NCBI GenBank assembly: GCA_018970965.1
Contig: JAGWVG010000003.1
Coordinates: 1-25,733 of the forward strand
Source: Alphaproteobacteria bacterium
GTDB taxonomy: Bacteria; Pseudomonadota; Alphaproteobacteria; Sphingomonadales; Sphingomonadaceae
Direction: 5' to 3'
DNA: 25,733 nucleotides
Positions 23,313 to 25,733 of the stretch are shown piece by piece. The translations under genes were made by a program, and so were the position numbers. The notes below the pieces were generated by a model. The model was not told the origin of the DNA, did not search any database, and was given only the letters and a program-made list of their open reading frames with translations. Positions within the stretch are counted from its first letter, which is position 1, and each line of letters begins with the position of its first letter.

Positions 23313-23468
23313 GTGATCGGGGAGTTAGTAAACCGAGCTTACCCGGCCCCTATGACCTTTGGGCTGGAAAGCCTTGGACATACGCCACAGGCTCCCCGAC
23401 CATAGGGTCAAGGATGCGCGGGCTACGACGGGCAGCCCAACCGGTAAGCTCGGGGTTACTAGGCCCCA
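23313..23468 (+). ncRNA. ssrS: Probable 6S RNA
   Basis: This regulatory RNA mimics an open promoter and binds RNA polymerase. The ends pair in a long imperfect stem: GGGG (23319-23322) with CCCC (23464-23467), TAGTAA (23326-23331) with TTACTA (23456-23461), CCGAGCTTACC (23333-23343) with GGTAAGCTCGG (23443-23453), and GG (23345-23346) with CC (23441-23442). A central bubble follows; its 3' side (23411-23440) can form a small hairpin GGGCT/AGCCC. An apical arm starts with TGACC/GGTCA (23353-23357, 23406-23410) and ends in GCCT/AGGC. This is 6S architecture. GGGTCAAGGATGCGCGGGCTACG near 23405 resembles the 3' half of E. coli 6S, which sets the strand. Exact ends are uncertain. From 23489 to 23570 I see nothing recognisable. 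Confidence 0.7.
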
Positions 23469-23487
23469 GAGCCGTGCGTGGCGGCTC
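23469..23487. other. Small hairpin just after the 6S-like RNA
   Basis: GAGCCG (23469-23474) pairs with CGGCTC (23482-23487) around a 7-nt loop. No T-run follows, so it may mark a processing site or a weak transcript end rather than a classic terminator. Confidence 0.4.
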
Positions 23488-23570
23488 CAACCGCGACTAT
23501 TGACGCGTTGGCGCAGCGGTGCAAGCCTTCAAAAGCTGCTTTGGGCGCCTGCTTGGTGCGCCGCGCCGAA

Positions 23571-24125
23571 TTACTCCCCCGGCCGGTCCATGCCTGGCCC
23601 GAGGCTTGGGTCCAGATCGCGCGGGCGGATCAAGCGGGTAAAGCGCGCACTGTTGTTTTGCACATCGGCCCAATGGTCGGTCTCAAACTGCAATTCGGCC
23701 ACCGCCGCTGTTGGCAGCTTTTGTTCAACAGCATCGCGCAAGGCATCGCCCTTTTGATCGGGCACCAGCATCAAAATCAAATCTTCCAATCCCGGATTAT
23801 GCCCGCACATTAAGACCGAAGAGACGCTGTCGGGCAAATCCTGCACCACATCGAGCAAGGTCGCCCCCGAAGCGAGGTAAATCCGCCGATCCCAATTGGG
23901 GTGGAGAATTTCGCCATAGCCTTCCCATAGGGCGTCCAGCGTTTCGGTGCAGCGCACAGCGGGGGAGGAGACAACATGGTCAAAGCGCCAGCCCTTGCCG
24001 GCCAAATATTTGCCAATCAGCCGTGCGCCTTTGGTGCCGCGCGCATTTATAGGCCGGTCAAAATCCCGGTCCACGGGGGCATCCCAGCCGGATTTGGCGT
24101 GGCGAAAGAGCGTGAGTGTCTTCAT
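23571..24125 (-). CDS. SixA-type histidine phosphatase
   Basis: A 184-residue histidine phosphatase of the SixA branch. The catalytic RHAKS motif puts Arg8 and the phospho-acceptor His9 at the N-terminus. Arg58 (SSPAVRCTET) and His109 (CGHNPGLEDL) complete the phosphate pocket. SixA in E. coli dephosphorylates phosphohistidine proteins such as the nitrogen PTS or ArcB; the target here is unknown. The ATG overlaps the dinG stop by 4 bp (ATGA), so the two genes are translationally coupled, with this one downstream. The final residues after about 165 are variable and Pro-rich. Confidence 0.92.
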   Translation of the reverse strand: MKTLTLFRHAKSGWDAPVDRDFDRPINARGTKGARLIGKYLAGKGWRFDHVVSSPAVRCTETLDALWEGYGEILHPNWDRRIYLASGATLLDVVQDLPDSVSSVLMCGHNPGLEDLILMLVPDQKGDALRDAVEQKLPTAAVAELQFETDHWADVQNNSARFTRLIRPRDLDPSLGPGMDRPGE

Positions 24126-25733
24126 TGCGCTTCCTCATGCGGCAAAGCGGCCCCGCTGGGAAGCGGTGATTGTGCATTTTGCAGAACCTGCACAGCTTCA
24201 TCCAAGGTCACGCGGCGCACGGGCGTGCCAGGCGGGAAGGCGCTCAACAGCCGCGAAGGGACGGCAGAAGACAGCAGCACAAACACACCCTTATCGCCTT
24301 GTCGCCGGATGAGTCGGCCAAAAGCCTGTGCCAGTCGCGCGCGGATCAGCCGGTCTTCATAGGCCGTGCCGCCGCCTGCGGCCTTGCGGGCGGCGTGCAA
24401 AACAGTGGGCTTGGGCCAAGGCACGCCTTCCATGATGACAAGGCGTAAGGACTCGCCCGGCACATCCACCCCATCGCGCAGCGCATCCGTGCCCATCAGG
24501 CTGGCGCGCGGATCATCGCGGAAGATATCAACCAATGTGCCTGTATCAATCGGGTCGACATGCTGGGCGTAGAGCGGCAGCCCATCGCGCGCCAAGCGGT
24601 CCGCAATCCGGGCATGCACCGCACGCAAGCGCCGGATGGCCGTGAACAGCCCCAGCGTCCCGCCGCCTGCTGCCGTCATCAGCCGCGCATAGGCATTGGC
24701 CAATTGCGGCACATCGCCGCGTTTCACATCCGTCACAATCAGCACTTCAGATTGGCTGGCATAATCAAAGGGGCTGGCCGTTTCAAAATGCAGGGCCGGC
24801 GCGTCCACATGGCGGGTGCCCGTGCGCGCTTCGGCCACCTCCCAGTCTTCATTGCCTTTGAGTGTGGCGGAAGTGATCAGCGCGCCATGCGCGGGTTTTA
24901 GCACTGTGGCCGCAAAGGGCCGTGTGGGGTCAAGCCAATGGCGGCGCAGACCAATATCCACCTCGCGGCCTTCAATCCGCTCGACGGCCAACCAATCGAC
25001 GAAATCGGGGTCTGCTGGCCCACCCAGTCGCGCGAGCATCGAAAGCCATGCCGCCAATGTATCCGTGCGCCAGCTCAGGCTCGACAATGCCCCTTCGACG
25101 CGCGCGCGGGCTTGCCCATCCAGCCAATCCGGCCCCTCGCTGATCACGGCTTCCAGCCGCCGCCCCAGCGCAATTAAGGGGCGGAGGATTGCCTCCAGCG
25201 CTTTGCATGCGGGTTCAACGGCCGTCAGCAGCGCGCCATCCAATTGGGCGGCCTCTGTCTCGAGCCCATAGCCCGCATCCTCATCCGTCGATCGCGCAAA
25301 GACCAGCCCGCGGATTTCGGCAAACATCGCTTCCATTGGCCCGAAAGGCGCGCCTTCAGCAATGCGTTGCAGCCAGCCATCGCTGGGCAGAGCAGCAGCG
25401 GCGTGCGCGGCCGCGCCAATCGCGGCAGAGCCCTCTGCATCATAGCTCGCCACATCGCCCAACCGTGCGGCCAAACCGCGCCTGCGCCCGCGTGATTTGC
25501 CTTCGGGCCCAATGATCCAGCGGCGCAGTTCAATGGCCTCTTGCCCCGTCAACGCGGCTGCAAACATGGTGTCGGCTGCGTCAAACAGATGATGCCCTTC
25601 GTCAAAGACAAAGCGGGTCGGGCGATTTGCCTCTTCGCGGCCGCGTGCAGCATTCACCATCACCAGCGCGTGATTGGCGACGACCAGATCCGCCTCAGCT
25701 GAGGCGCGGGTGGCGCGTTCGATAAAGCATTTT
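24122..25733 (-). CDS. DinG-type ATP-dependent DNA helicase (partial, N-terminus off the right edge)
   Basis: A superfamily 2 helicase of the XPD/DinG group; 536 residues are visible and the reading frame stays open to the window edge, so the Walker A region is missing. At the edge the protein reads KCFIERATRASAEADLVVANHAL. The Cys fits the last iron-sulfur ligand and the ADLVVANHAL stretch is typical. The helicase DEAH-box equivalent is DEGHH (FVFDEGHHLFDAAD). The C-terminal domain has ALITSATL, DALRDGVDVPGESLRLVIMEGVPWPKP and the arginine-finger motif QAFGRLIRRQGDKGVFVLL. The family unwinds DNA or R-loops 5' to 3' in repair. It is the upstream gene of a pair with the SixA phosphatase. An internal ATG at 25663 is not the real start. 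Confidence 0.93.
   Translation of the reverse strand, partial: KCFIERATRASAEADLVVANHALVMVNAARGREEANRPTRFVFDEGHHLFDAADTMFAAALTGQEAIELRRWIIGPEGKSRGRRRGLAARLGDVASYDAEGSAAIGAAAHAAAALPSDGWLQRIAEGAPFGPMEAMFAEIRGLVFARSTDEDAGYGLETEAAQLDGALLTAVEPACKALEAILRPLIALGRRLEAVISEGPDWLDGQARARVEGALSSLSWRTDTLAAWLSMLARLGGPADPDFVDWLAVERIEGREVDIGLRRHWLDPTRPFAATVLKPAHGALITSATLKGNEDWEVAEARTGTRHVDAPALHFETASPFDYASQSEVLIVTDVKRGDVPQLANAYARLMTAAGGGTLGLFTAIRRLRAVHARIADRLARDGLPLYAQHVDPIDTGTLVDIFRDDPRASLMGTDALRDGVDVPGESLRLVIMEGVPWPKPTVLHAARKAAGGGTAYEDRLIRARLAQAFGRLIRRQGDKGVFVLLSSAVPSRLLSAFPPGTPVRRVTLDEAVQVLQNAQSPLPSGAALPHEEAQ

Noticed and set aside
23543..23570. Possible terminator after the SixA gene (GGCGC/GCGCC)
   Set aside because: Only 5 bp of stem and no clear T-run on the minus strand.
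1..25733. tRNA, rRNA, transposon, integrase or toxin-antitoxin genes
   Set aside because: None of the expected motifs were seen on either strand; the region reads as ordinary chromosome.

Overview
The window looks like a chromosomal segment from an alphaproteobacterium, most likely Sphingomonadales. The evidence is the GC-rich coding style, a TonB-dependent receptor beside a TetR regulator and a short-chain dehydrogenase, an OmpA protein with a long poly-proline linker, a Tat-type dienelactone hydrolase, and the order rpmF-plsX-fabH-ihfA-merR. The genus assignment is open. There are no tRNAs, rRNAs, CRISPR arrays, insertion sequences or prophage blocks. Most genes are core or housekeeping genes, packed tightly. 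Five convergent gene pairs end within 7 bp of each other or overlap.

Layout. 1-2471 (minus): thiL followed by hppA, a K+-independent membrane pyrophosphatase cut off by the left edge. 2562-6466: an SDR oxidoreductase, a convergent TetR repressor and a divergent TonB-dependent receptor. The TetR-receptor gap holds a perfect 10-bp inverted repeat set inside two overlapping divergent promoters, so this is probably a ligand-responsive outer-membrane uptake unit of unknown substrate. 6540-10248: a PIG3-type quinone oxidoreductase (minus), then a DUF1192 protein and clpA (plus). 10330-14318: a Tat-exported dienelactone hydrolase, a Bax-inhibitor-1 protein, an MFS transporter with a central insertion, and a lipoprotein Cu/Zn superoxide dismutase. 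14437-16738: UDP-glucuronate 4-epimerase and UDP-glucose dehydrogenase, converging, which together convert UDP-glucose to UDP-galacturonate for envelope polysaccharide. 16879-19803: OmpA, an orphan small-terminase-like HTH protein, a flavodoxin-fold protein and a MAPEG protein.

19980-23027 is the ribosome/lipid/nucleoid operon rpmF-plsX-fabH-ihfA-merR. Next come a small DUF5818-like protein and, at about 23313-23468, a long imperfect hairpin with the architecture of 6S RNA. This RNA is the most notable non-coding feature. The right end is a minus-strand operon of a DinG-type helicase (N-terminus beyond the edge) and a SixA-type histidine phosphatase, overlapping by 4 bp.

I do not see a clear new multi-gene system. 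The best candidates for follow-up are the divergent TetR/receptor control region, the 6S RNA with its mutually exclusive pairings, and the orphan terminase-like gene.
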